A DNA stretch of 64,000 nucleotides, from positions 179,684,935 to 179,748,934 of the forward strand of contig CM061921.1 in NCBI GenBank assembly GCA_031002005.1, in the 5' to 3' direction. The translations under genes were made by a program, and so were the position numbers. Source of the DNA: Vandiemenella viatica (Eukaryota; Arthropoda; Insecta; Orthoptera; Morabidae). The notes under the pieces were generated by a model that saw only the letters and a program-made list of their open reading frames with translations, was not told where the DNA came from and did no database searches. Positions 21,739 to 32,404 of the stretch are shown here, one piece after another; position 1 is the first letter of the stretch, and every line of letters begins with the position of its first letter.

Positions 21739-21951
21739 AGTTTTTTTTTTTACTGATGGATGGGACTGGGGACAAGGAACTGGAAGTTATTCGGCCTTGG
21801 CCTTTTGAAAGAACCATCCCGGCATTCGCCTGGAGTGATTTGGAGAAACCATGGAAAAAACAATTCTGGATGCCCGGACGGGGATTCGAACCGGCGTCCT
21901 CCCGAATGCGAGGCCAGAGTGTTAACCACTCACCCACCACGCTCGGCCATT
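21739..21951 (-). repeat. tRNA-derived SINE, family 1, copy d
   Basis: On the minus strand the head contains GGTGGGTGAGTGGTTAACAC and the B box GGTTCGAATCCCC. The family body follows (CACTCCAGGCGAATGCCGGG) and an A-run appears as poly-T at 21739-21750. The CCAGATTTGGG block has diverged to CCAGAATTG. Confidence 0.9.
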
Positions 21952-22555
21952 CAAAAGAAACACAATAATGAAATGTATAAACCTCAGCATGTATGTAAAT
22001 GTTTCCTAAGCTTAATACATGATTTGAAATTAATTGTTGTCACTCAACTAGCTTTATTAGCTAAGGGCAACTAAGAAACTCTTAATCAATAGGTTCCCCT
22101 ATCAGAATATGAAGTGCGATGCAATTGAATAGTGTTATACGATAACTTCCCGCTTCACTGTCTTACTTGTGACCCTACATTTACATCACTGAATAGTGAC
22201 TTTACCATCAAACTTCAATGAGCACCTACTTTATAGACGTCACCGCACTGTATCTGCAGCTAAGCAGGTCACTGTGGACGTGCCAGCGAGCTGTACCAAA
22301 GTCTATCCTCAGCCTTTCTTCTGGAATACGCCAAATCCAGGTTGATTGGCCAAGACGAAAATATAAATCAAAATCTTATAGGTTACAATAATTTGCGTAG
22401 ATCATCTATTGAAGCTAGTCCCCACTCTCAGGATTTCTTCATACAAACCTCTCTTACTGCTCAGAATTTTCCCTGTTCGATCCATTTCTATGAATCTATA
22501 CTTGAGCTGTCGACGTTTCCTAATACTTAATACACTATCTCATACAGAAGCATTG
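21952..22555. other. No recognisable gene
   Basis: Mixed-composition sequence without a domain, repeat or RNA motif that I can identify. Confidence 0.45.
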
Positions 22556-22870
22556 CCCGCTTTCGTCCCCCCCCCCCCCTCTTGTGAGACTTCGTGAGAT
22601 CTGGTCGGATCCCCCCCCCCCCTAGTAATCGACCTCGCAACTTTTTGAGACCTTTTTTTTTATTATTAGGTCTCATGCCTCCAATGGCGGTTATACCCTC
22701 CCTTTAGACGATATCCCCCTCCCCCCTAAAGTTGACTTTGGCGTCATTTATAGACTTTTTTTTGGCTCTACCATTTTTCAGGAATTTCGAAACCTCCCCC
22801 TTGGTGAGGTTTCGAGAGATTTCGCCGGACCCCCCCCCCCCCCCCCTCACGTAATTGGACGCCCCCTTAC
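22556..22870 (+). repeat. C-rich dispersed repeat R5, copy b
   Basis: It shares GTGAGATCTGGTCGGATC with copy a (4717-4990), and the later blocks CCTAAAGTTGACTTTGGCG and CCTTGGTGAGGTTTCGAGAG. C-runs of 10-18 bases occur at 22567, 22611 and 22832. The terminal ACGTAATTGGACGCCCCC matches the end of copy a. These runs are prone to sequencing and assembly error. Confidence 0.55.
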
Positions 22871-24082
22871 ATGTCTGTTCAGCCGCCTCACCGTCCTAGG
22901 AACGTCTTTCCAGCCCACGTAACCCTCGCCGAACATTCAATTCCATTGCCTCTGTAAATACTAACAATTTTTGTTATATCATTACCATCCGCATCTGGTT
23001 CTTAATATATATAAAAAAAAGTACACCTTGTTCTTTATGATCAGATTACGTAACGAGCCAAGATTATGTAATGATTCTGAATTTTGATCACTATGATTTT
23101 AATAAGTCTGAATTAGCACCTATGCTAGAAGACTCTAATTGCGAATGGTTTAATAGAAATTTGCACTCCTTGGACATAAAAAGCACTTATTGGCTTGGAA
23201 ACTTATAACTTTCTTCAAATCAAACACGTAACTTGTTTATTATTCAACGTTGTGGTTTAGGTCGTCTTCACACGAAGTAACTCAAAAGAAACTGATTAGT
23301 ATTTCCAGTGTTATTGAATGGTGCACCACAGACAGCGCTACTAGTTACTAACCAGTTACCAACCAGTTAGTAATCAGTTCCAGGTGATTCTGTATGTCAA
23401 TCGCTTAGTGATTTCAGTTCCTAGTTTCCAAGTGATTTTACGGTATAAACGAAGAACAACTGAATGTTTTATTCGAGGGGGGAGTTGAAAAACATCCCAT
23501 TCATACAATTTCCAGTTTCCTGGATACTCGAATAAAGACGAAACTATAAAGGCATGGTCGGCAGTTGGACAAGCAGTGAATATGGCTGGTATGTAATATT
23601 ATATGTAGAGATGTGCATTATTTGAAATAAATGTATTTAAAATACAAAAGCAAAATACGTATTTTCTTTATGTATTTAAAATACCGTAATACGAAAAGTA
23701 TTTTGTATTTTATTTGAAATAGATTTTTCAAACATATTTTCTCTTTTCAAAATGCTATATACTTTGTTTACCATACTTTTATTTGATATTGATGTTATAC
23801 CTCATGAATACTGATTTATGAACGCATTGAATAGAAAAAATTAGCATCTGAAATTTGGAGTTATTTAACAGCAACAAATAATCGGCAGTGGAAATTGTAT
23901 TTGCAGATACAGATGAACCCACAACTTTTCTGTTCTGTACCGATAGCAATAAAGAAGTTACTAGAGGCTCATCGCTGGAATCTACACTGGCACCAACACT
24001 GTCGATAGTAGTGGAGAGGGGAACAGATAGTTGCTTCCATTATAACACAGAAGAAATTAGTGATTTCAGTGTCTTTTGAGTT
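22871..24082. other. No gene; AT-rich palindromic block at about 23600-23760
   Basis: Within 23607-23720 the words AAAATACGTATTTT and TTTAAAATAC, and their inversions, recur around GAGATGTGCATTATTTGAAA. Terminal regions of some hAT-like elements have this look, but no partner end was found. The remainder carries nothing I can name. Confidence 0.35.
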
Positions 24083-24310
24083 GCCTCGTCTGTGGTTCCA
24101 CGTCACCAGCCAGTAGCCTAGCTCGGGAGGCGAGCGGTTAGATCCCCGTCCGGTCACACTGATTCCAGTTTTCCACGGTTTTACGTACCCACTTCAGGCG
24201 AATGCCCGGATGTTCCTTCAAAGGGCCATGAGCGAATTCCTTCCCATTCCTTGTCCCCAGTCCTCTCAAGCCTCTAATGAACTCGAGATGTAAAGCCATA
24301 AGGAAAAAAT
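24083..24310 (+). repeat. tRNA-derived SINE, family 1, copy e
   Basis: A decayed copy. The B box is changed to GGTTAGATCCCC. The body keeps CACTTCAGGCGAATGCCCGG and CGAATTCCTTCCCATTCC and ends near AAGGAAAAAATGG. Confidence 0.8.
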
Positions 24311-25099
24311 GGTTTAACGTTCCAAGGAAACGGTCTAGGGTCACTTTGAGCAATTGGTTCCAATCAGTTATTAATTTACTTAAAACGTTTCCAAAAGTCG
24401 GTTTTGGAGGTATAGTGCTTCACCACTCCAGATATGTGTAACCTAGCTATGACCTTTATGTGTTTTCGTATTAAAGCAAACAAGGAAATGAACTGCAGCG
24501 TGCCTACCACAGCGACTTAGTACAGTCCTCAAACACATATAGAGTAGATTTATTGGACCAGGCAAGTTTGCAGCAACGGAAGTGCCACTGGTAGATCATG
24601 AAATTTTTTTTAGGACAAATGTATGTTTCTAGCCTCTCGGTTGTTTTGAGAATTCTTTCATCTACTACCATCCTGGCCTAATCTTATCAACTCCACATTC
24701 ACCTTAGACAACAAGACCTGAATTCCGTTTTCTCCTTGAGCTCTAGCTTTCTTCGTCGATGTTTCCTAGAGCAGGACGTTTCTTGTTTGGGAGTGGGGGA
24801 AGCTGCGCGCGCAGACCCGACCCACCGCTAGGAGCATTGCCCCAGTCTCAGCTGACACAATGAGCGGAGCACCGCGCCCCAGTAAGTATAGCTCACAACC
24901 AACTCGGCGCCGTCCAACCTTAATTCAATACTCGTTTTATTTCTTCTCTTTCGATTTTGGACCTTAACTTTTTTTCCCAGAATATTTCATTCTTTCACCG
25001 AGGTTCCTCCTGGTTTTAATGTTTTTGGCCTTTATACGTTGTTCCTGCAACCCCTTGAATTTATAAATTATTGTTTGAAACACCCTTCAATTTTCTATC
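24311..25099 (+). other. No established gene; GC-rich pocket with possible first exon at 24860-24881
   Basis: Between 24785 and 24910 the sequence becomes CpG-rich (GCTGCGCGCGCAGACC). The ATG at 24860 in context ACACAATGAGC opens MSGAPRP. It runs into CCCCA|GTAAGTAT, a strong 5' splice-site match with GT at 24882-24883. A short first coding exon of a host gene is possible. No acceptor or second exon could be linked, and the signal is short. The rest of the interval is featureless. Confidence 0.2.
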
Positions 25100-25990
25100 T
25101 CATCTGAATAGATCCAAACTTTTCTATATCTTTTCTCGTCTCCTCTAATCATTTTGTTGTTACTTTTGATTCTGTGATGTAGTTGAAAATTCTTTTTGTC
25201 CAACTACTCTTACTCTAATAACGTGTCCAAACTATCATCCGTCTGTTGTGGATTGTCTCCGTAATTTTCTCTGTGTACCTATATAGATCGTCATTTTCTT
25301 TTCGCTTTACTAGACCTAGGTTTTTCCTCACTTTTTTTCTCTAAGTCCTCCATTTTCTTATTCAGTACTAGGCATTCTGAGCTGACCATTGCCTCTGTCT
25401 TGACAACTGTTGTATGTTGTCTAATCTTCACTTTGTTGGAATAACTTTCTTGTAGTACCTGTTTTGTGTTAGCATGTATGCTAGTTCCATCTTTCTAGTT
25501 CTTGCTTTATTTGCTTCCTTATCAAGTCCATTGGGTTGGATTCACTCACCCAGTTATTTAAATTTGTCGACTCTCTCTACATTTCCAAATTTAATTTGCA
25601 AATTTTTTGAGTATTGTGTACTCTATGCACTTTTCCAAACGAGAGCTTGAGACCTGATTTTTCTGCATTCTCATGCAATTTTTCAATAAATTTTTTAGCT
25701 GCTTCTGTACTTTCAGCTAGTAATGCCATATCATCAGCAAAAGTGAGATAAATAACCTTTAGACCTCTACTTGTTTCGGGCCTAAACATATCTCTTCTAT
25801 TTCTTGTTTTATTTTATTTTTCATATTCTCATTATTTGTTCCAACACGATATTAAGCAACATGGGAGACAGATTATCTCCTTGCCTGACGTCTGTTCGTG
25901 TCTTGAAAGAACTCGGAACTTCACCAAGAAATTTAACTTTACAAACAGTTCTTGTCAGTGCTTGCTAAATGATCGCCCTAATCTTCCTAT
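25100..25990 (-). mobile_element. Second RTE-like LINE remnant, RT C-terminal half
   Basis: On the minus strand YLTFADDMALLAEST (FADD box, about 25747) and KKFIEKLHENAEKSGLKLS belong to an RTE-like reverse transcriptase. Upstream, GDNLSPMLLNIV-like words near 25880-25840 are recoverable across frames. Downstream pieces such as RKLRRQSTTDG and FGHVIRV (about 25240) match the post-RT region. The sequence differs from the RTE pieces at 1-3350, so it is probably another family. Stops are numerous. Confidence 0.65.
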
Positions 25991-28055
25991 CTATTCCTAA
26001 AGTTTTAAAAGTTATTTTTATTTCATTTATGTGTTTTGTAGTTTCATAAGATCATCGCAATTTAGTTTTGGCGTTGACGATTAATGGATATATTAACCAA
26101 AGACCTACGACATTAATTAGTGACCCCTAAATCATTTATCAATGTATCAGAATGCTGAATCCTTCTAAAACATCCAACGATGAAATTGTTCGCGTTCTAC
26201 TCTTCTAAAGAAGTAAAAAGTGCCTGGCACATCGAATAAAGTACCGGATTTGCCTTGGTAACCTAATAGCATTTATAATAAAAAATATTTTAATTTTTTT
26301 CTTAAACTCGTACAGTAATGTCAAATGAAACAAAATTAATTAGTAAGAGACCGATTGTTAGTTGCCTTTTTTATGTTGGAGTTTGTCACTACTCTGATTT
26401 ACAGAGTTCACTTGAAAGAGTATTAATGAATTTCAAACAGGGACAGCACGCTTTGCAACTGCATTCTAAGGCGCATACGAAAGAGCTGGTACATCAGTCA
26501 AGAGCAAATCTCGAACGAATTGCTTCCATTCCCAAAGACAAGACAGAAAAAATAATCAAAAGTAAATCTAGAATGGTGTATTAGTATTCATAGGAATGGA
26601 CAGATATAAATGCGCTGAACTGTCATTTTTACGATTTATAAGTAGATTATTGGCTTTCTGATAGATTGAAGTGTGTTTTTCGTTAGCATCATGCTTCCCA
26701 ACACTTGTGGTACCGTGGTTTTCGAATGGGTTTATTTGCGGATCTCTGTAATTTTCAGGCGTTTGATAGCTGAACTGAACAATAATCGGGTTGGCTTAAA
26801 ATGAAAAAGTTTCCATTCAGACTTCCGAATGACAGTATGTTTATTATTGCAAGCTAGGAGGCCTAAAAACGCAAACTCGCACTCTCATAGTTTTGTAGGA
26901 TCTCTTCCTTGTTGCACCTAGAGCGCTTTTACTTTCATTGGTATTATTTACTGATTATAAATACCAGAAACTACGTTATTATAATGTTTCAAATGTATTT
27001 TTTAATCATGAAATGAATTACAGCAAACCTTTACACGTCATACTTAGGTATAAGCATTGTTGTCGAGTAATAAATAATTTCCTTTCGTTGCCTTTCACCG
27101 TTTTACAACTGTAGCGTTTTCCTCCCAGTTTTTCCGACGCAGTTTGATGTTTTTATTAAACTTGTTTGGTGAAAACCTGTAATAATTAATATGGAAATGT
27201 GTTCTTATTTAATCCAGTTTTCGTGGAATTTAATCTACGACGACAAAATCATTGTCCCCGTAATTCCCACTCCGTCGCATCTAAGATGGTGTATGCTACG
27301 GAAATACTCGTATGTGAACTGTGATACAAAATCGAAGGTTGTTTAGAAAACATCAACGACCATAATATTACGTCTTGATGCCCAGTTTAATAAATTCCAT
27401 TACATACATAATTATAACGAAAAACAAAAAGTAAAAGTTTCAACTGTCTTGTTTAGAGTATTATTTCAGTGTAGTCACCAGAGACAAAATTCAACAAATT
27501 TGAAGGTTAAGTGCGTATACGAAACAAAATTTCAGTTCAGGAAGACTTAAGACGAGGACATGTCTCAAAGGCCACAAAAGTGGAATAACTAGATAAAAAA
27601 CTCCTACCTATATGGAAAAAAGCGCCCAGAGATTTTACGCATTCCTGTTATGCAAATACGCAGTTGTTTCCAAATTCAATCAGAACATAACAAATCCGAG
27701 GCCCCCTTTCTCCCTCATTCTATATAACAGAATTTACTAAAAAGATACTTGTCCATAATTCGTGTTTTAATCTTACTGTTGACTGTTGAACTATCCATCC
27801 TCGAATAAAAACACCTTGCCATTTCAGTTCGTCCTGAGAAGCTAAGTGTACATTAAAAATTTAAAATGTTATCCAGTCATTAAATGTTACTCCATTATCT
27901 CTGAATTCACTGAAAAGGGCAGCTCCCTATTCTGGCGTCACCGATTTTGATGTTTTGGTGTGCAGGTAGGTGAATCCGCCAAACTGGGCCTTTGTTTCCG
28001 GCATATAGAGGGTTAATGTTTATACTGATGAGTGACTCACTGCTCCTGTCGCTAG
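25991..28055. other. No recognisable gene apart from a small ORF
   Basis: AT-rich sequence. The only ORF worth noting is at 26318-26584 and is listed separately. No TE protein motif was found. Confidence 0.4.
26318..26584 (+). CDS. Unrecognised 88-residue ORF
   Basis: I do not recognise this ORF. It follows a pyrimidine-rich stretch ending TTAAACTCGTACAG, which resembles a 3' splice site, with the ATG two bases later. The product is basic in its C-terminal half (HSKAHTKELVHQSR, then PKDKTEKIIKSKSR). No signal peptide, membrane segment or zinc motif is visible. It could be an exon of a host gene or of a TE, or chance. Confidence 0.15.
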   Translation: MSNETKLISKRPIVSCLFYVGVCHYSDLQSSLERVLMNFKQGQHALQLHSKAHTKELVHQSRANLERIASIPKDKTEKIIKSKSRMVY

Positions 28056-28290
28056 GGCCGTGAACACCGACTGCATCATCATGAGGCTGGAGGGAGGAAT
28101 GTTTCTGTTGCCATCTGTCTGCGGAACGTATAACTTAAGTTCTGTATGATAAGTGTGAAATGTGAAGTTTGTGAGGCGGAGATACGGAGCCGTCGCAGCA
28201 TTCGCCTAGTTGATTGCGGAAACCAACTAAAAATCGTAATCGGGTCGCCGGTACACGGGGTGCAGGAACCAACCAGCTCCAGTGCCATCA
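28056..28290 (+). repeat. Dispersed repeat R6, copy a
   Basis: The block GAGGCGGAGATACGGAGCC, then GCAGCATTCGCCTAG and CCAACTAAAAATCGTAATCGG is repeated, with divergence, at 55110-55330 (GGGCGGAGACGTGGAGGCC, GCTACCTAAAAATTGTAGTC). It has no coding content. The class is unknown, but it is probably an old SINE-like family. Confidence 0.5.
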
Positions 28291-28449
28291 TGCCTTAACA
28301 GTCTATCATTTATAACTGCTGAAAACTGATTTTTTTTCTGGAATCTTCTTATTTTCGTGTCGATGGTATCATCAAATTCAAGGTAGTTTTTTCGCCAATG
28401 CAATGGTTTTGTCATTAACTGACTGAAGGTCTGACTAAGATATATTTAT

Positions 28450-30470
28450 TCCGAATTTTGGACATGACAACAAATGTGTCATAGTTTAGATCTCGTCGCA
28501 AGCACATGTGTTGTTCTCCCAGGTATTCCCATGAAGCTTGAGTATCTTTGCAGCTGCCAACTCCAAGATGTCTGTTCCGTGACTTCCATATGGGTCATGG
28601 TCGTTCAGACCCAGGTGGTAGATACTCTTTCGTCTTCATTCAGACGATGTTGTGTCGCACTCTGTTCTCCCAGGCCGATATTCTTTCACTGCTTCGTGTT
28701 CCTTTCATGGCGTTGAGGTCCTTAAGAAACTAGATCGGGACTACAGTCTCGATGGCGCTAGTGCATAATAAGCATGCAAAGATGTCGGGTGTCTTCTTCC
28801 ACTCTGAGCCTTGCCGTGTTGGTAGCAACATCCCAGTGTATGTCTCCGGGGGCCATGCCAGCCAATATTTCCACGTTTGCCACAGGCGACGGTCTGAGGC
28901 ATTCTTTGATAAGTCGGCATGTTCTGTGGAGCGCAATATCCACTGTCTTAGCATGGCGTGATTTTTGCCTCACAGGACAGGCGTACTCTGCATAACGCTA
29001 AGGCAGAAGTGCAGATGACGCTTGGGTTAGTTACCCAGCTTGTTCCGGTCAGCTTGCTTAAGATATTGTTGCGTGACGATCTTGATGTTGCGGCAACGGA
29101 TTTTAAGAGTGAAACCTCTGTCAACAGTTACGCCGAGTTACTTTGAATTATCACTGTGCTCCAAATTGTTCAATTCCATTTTACATTCAGCTTTTGCTTA
29201 GCGCATGCATTACTCAAGTAAAACGTGCAGATTTCAGTTTTCTTTGGATTTGGCTTAAGATCACTCTGTTAGTAGTAAATTCCCCGAGATTCAATAACTG
29301 TCGTAAGTTTACCCTCGACAACTTCAAAGTTTCATGTTGAGCAGCTAGGACAACATCATCAGCGTAATTAAAGGAGTAAAAATTGTTGTCCGTGTGTTCA
29401 TCATTGGTGTAGATACTAAACAGAGCTCGGGAAGGCCATTCTTCGGTTTATGTGGGCGGCTTCTAGCGTTTTGAAAGCTGACGAAGAATTGCCTATTGTT
29501 GAGAAGTTCGTTAAATATTTTTGTGAAAGTGAAATCCCGCGTCATGTTGTATATTTTAGGAAGGAGTTTCTTTATTCTGATTGTGTCGTAGGCTGCTGTT
29601 AAGCTAACTAAACCCTTCACAAAGCCATCTTCAGTGTGCTGTGTTAGGTGGAAGATTCGGTCTGTGCAGGATCTATTTTGGATCTATCTTGTTGAGGAAT
29701 CAGTTCAGCCGCAATAACTGGGGAAAGACATTTCAGAAGCATTTTCCCGAAAAGTTTATAGATGTGACTGAGGAGTGATATCAGGCGGTTACTCTTGGCA
29801 TCGTATGAGGGTTTCCTAGACTTAGTGGCGCTATAACTTGGGCTTTTATTTAGAGCTTTGGAATCTTACAGCTGCGCAAACATCCATTAAACATCTCGAG
29901 AACCCATTTTACTCCTCTCTCACCCAAGTGCTTGATCTTCTCAACGTGGATGTAGTCAACACCTATGGCTTTAGGTTTTGGAGGTCTTTAATGCAGGCTG
30001 TTGTTTCTTCCAGAGAGGGTATTTCACTGACGGGGTCTCTGATGATCTTGATTTCTGTCATCCGGTTCTTCCGTCTGTTGGCTGGTTTACTGTCGAGTAG
30101 TAGTTGTTGGGAAATGTTATCGGGAGTAATATTATGTAAATGCGTATCATGAAAAGGGTAATGTTTTAGTTTTTTAAGAATTGTCCAGGCTTTTTTGCTA
30201 TAGTACGTCATGTCAGTACAGTTCATGTTTTTCTTCTGGATGTTCCAATAGCTTGCATTAGTAATTCCCGGCATTCTCTGGTTGTTTCGGAGAATGGGTC
30301 TTCCTCAAACAGGTGACAGTATTGTGTGTACAAGTCGGCTTCACTTGACTGCAGTCCAGGGCTGTAGTTCGTTTTGCAGCTTCGCGGGATGCACTGGGGA
30401 GAAGCTTTTTGTATAATTTTTATAAACTGATCGTAATTATGTAGATCTGGTACTAATTGCGATTTTTCTG
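28450..30470 (-). mobile_element. Jockey-like LINE remnant A, ORF2 RT and C-terminal region
   Basis: The minus strand shows a decayed Jockey-type ORF2. SKKAWTILKKLKHYPFHDTH and DNISQQLLLDSKPANRR (30210-30090) belong to the segment before the RT. KGLVSLTAAYDTIRIKKLLP (about 29615) is the first catalytic block, where LTAAYD is typical of one arthropod Jockey subgroup. KPKNGLPELCL (about 29455) replaces the usual NGLPQGSV. The distal ALHRTCRLIKECLRPSP and VEILAGMAPGDIH (28920-28850) are the post-RT region. Frameshifts and stops occur throughout. No 3' tail is resolved. Confidence 0.75.
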
Positions 30471-31494
30471 GAATAGGAGACTATGATGTCAAAGAGGGGT
30501 GTTTCATCAAGCAATCATATGGGAATAGCAACAAAACTACAATTATAATTATCTGGCATATCTTCTCTCTTGTAAGTTCAGAATGCCTCAGTACTACGAG
30601 CAGGGTGCATGTTGGAACATGGAACGCGTTACTAGGGACAGGATTTCCAGCCTCCTTATAAATGAACTCAGAAGTTTTGAAAAAACTAGAATTCTGATTT
30701 TTCGAAACTGAAAAGTCTTACCCCCGCTTAAGTTTTTCATTTCGACTTCAGATCTGGAAGGAGATGTATCTATTCATATTTGAGTCTCGACGGTATCTGC
30801 AAGTCAGATTCCATGTTCCATTTTTTTTTTTAATTCTTAAGCGGCTGCTTTGAAAATTGGAAGTCCCCGCAATTTCAGGTATGGGTCAAAATTTTTATAG
30901 GCCGCTTTGTGTAAATGCAGTATTCTGTGGTTCGTTTTCCACGTTAAATTGTACCGCTATTAACTGACTTAGCGTACCTTATTCTGGAGCATCCAAGTGT
31001 TTTAAAAAAAAGACCATCACGAAAAGCTTAAATACTCTGCGATTTAAATGTTTTGTTCAATACACGTTGATACGATTATCATCTTCCAGTGCACTGACAG
31101 GTGTTAACACGTATCTATCTAGCCTGTTTCAGTGCACAGCTTCCTTTTTTAGAGACCACATCTTAACTTCGTCCCAGCTTGTTTTTCGTTCGAAACTGGT
31201 TCCACGATAGTAACAAAAAAAATTCCGTTGTCTGCAATATTAATGGACTGTGGGCAACACTGGACCCTGACATTCTGATTATGATGTTTAGTAGCTTTTC
31301 CGTAATCATCCAGGCAAATGATGGGAAGATCGTCAATACATTATACATTTTAAAAGCAAAAACTGAAGTGATCATTCAATACTCAGATGGCATCAGTAAG
31401 CTATCAATGCTTTGTTTTTATATACGTACTACAATAACGAACGTTAAGTTTCAACCTGATCTGTAAATTTGTTTTCTTTACATGAATTTTCCAA
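30471..31494. other. No recognisable gene
   Basis: AT-rich sequence. Complementary ORFs near 31163-31466 (70 and 95 codons) carry no known motif. Confidence 0.4.
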
Positions 31495-31850
31495 GCAGGC
31501 GCATTGTCTGTTCCGTGGAGACATAAACTGAAATATCGTGCAGTCATAAAATGCTTCGTTTTGGACGGTTTATCACCAACAGAAATTCGTCCTAAGATGG
31601 TAAATATTTATGAGTCCTTCATTTTCAACAGTGAAGAAATGGTTGGCTTAATGCAAACGTGGTCATATAACTCTTAAGCGCAAGATGCGACCAAAAACTG
31701 CAACCGCAGATAAAACGTGGAGTACGTACAGAATACGGTACTGTGCGATTAAAAGTGTATGACACAGCTGGGGCCATATCAGAAAGTTGCGACCTCAAAC
31801 TGCCAGATATGTTGAAACAGATGAATCTAATTTTATCATCAGGCTGAACA
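31495..31850 (+). pseudogene. Mariner-like transposase N-terminal fragment
   Basis: KYRAVIKCFVLDGLSPTEIR (31531-31590) followed by PKMVNIYESFIF is the first helix-turn-helix of mariner-type transposases. After a frame change MRPKTATADKT (31685) recalls the GRP(K/S)TA linker. The words VEYVQNTVL and KVYDTAGAISES correspond to the second HTH. The catalytic domain is absent. Several frameshifts are present and no TIR was seen. Confidence 0.55.
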
Positions 31851-32040
31851 TGAACTTACTTGGTATAAATTTGCCGAAATTCGTACACCCTGTCATAATT
31901 TGAATGTTTAAGTTTCCAATATTCTGAAAAATATCTCAGACTACGGGTTTCTTTTTAAATTTTATCTCCGAAAGTTAAAGTGCGTGTCATTACCTGTATG
32001 CGGGTGTAAGTGGATAGTCTATAGTAAGTGCCTCATTCAG

Positions 32041-32275
32041 TTTTTTTTTTTTTTTACTGTACGCCTCGTCGACGGCTAAGAGGCGGGATGGGACTGGGGG
32101 GTAAGGAACGGGAAGGAATTCGGTCATGGCCTTTTTAAGGAAGCATCCCGGCATTCCCCTGGAGTGATTTGGGGGCCCCATGGAAAACCCAAATCTGGAT
32201 GCCCGGACGCGGATTCGAACCCGCGTCCTCCCGAATACGAGGCCAGCCCGTTAACCGTTCACCCACCACACTCGG
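32041..32275 (-). repeat. tRNA-derived SINE, family 1, copy f
   Basis: On the minus strand the head GGTGAACGGTTAACGGGCTGG and the B box GGTTCGAATCC lead into CCAGATTTGGGTTTTCCATGG, with the expected body. It ends in an A-run, seen as poly-T at 32041-32055. This is among the best-preserved copies. Confidence 0.9.
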
Positions 32276-32404
32276 TGCCTCATTGTGTAAGTGTCTTGCT
32301 AGCGCTGGGGATGGGGGAATAAAAGATGAGAAAGTGAGATATCTCAGGACTACCCTTCCGAAAGGCATCTATGGAACCGTCAATCTTAGCGTTCCCATGC
32401 TACA

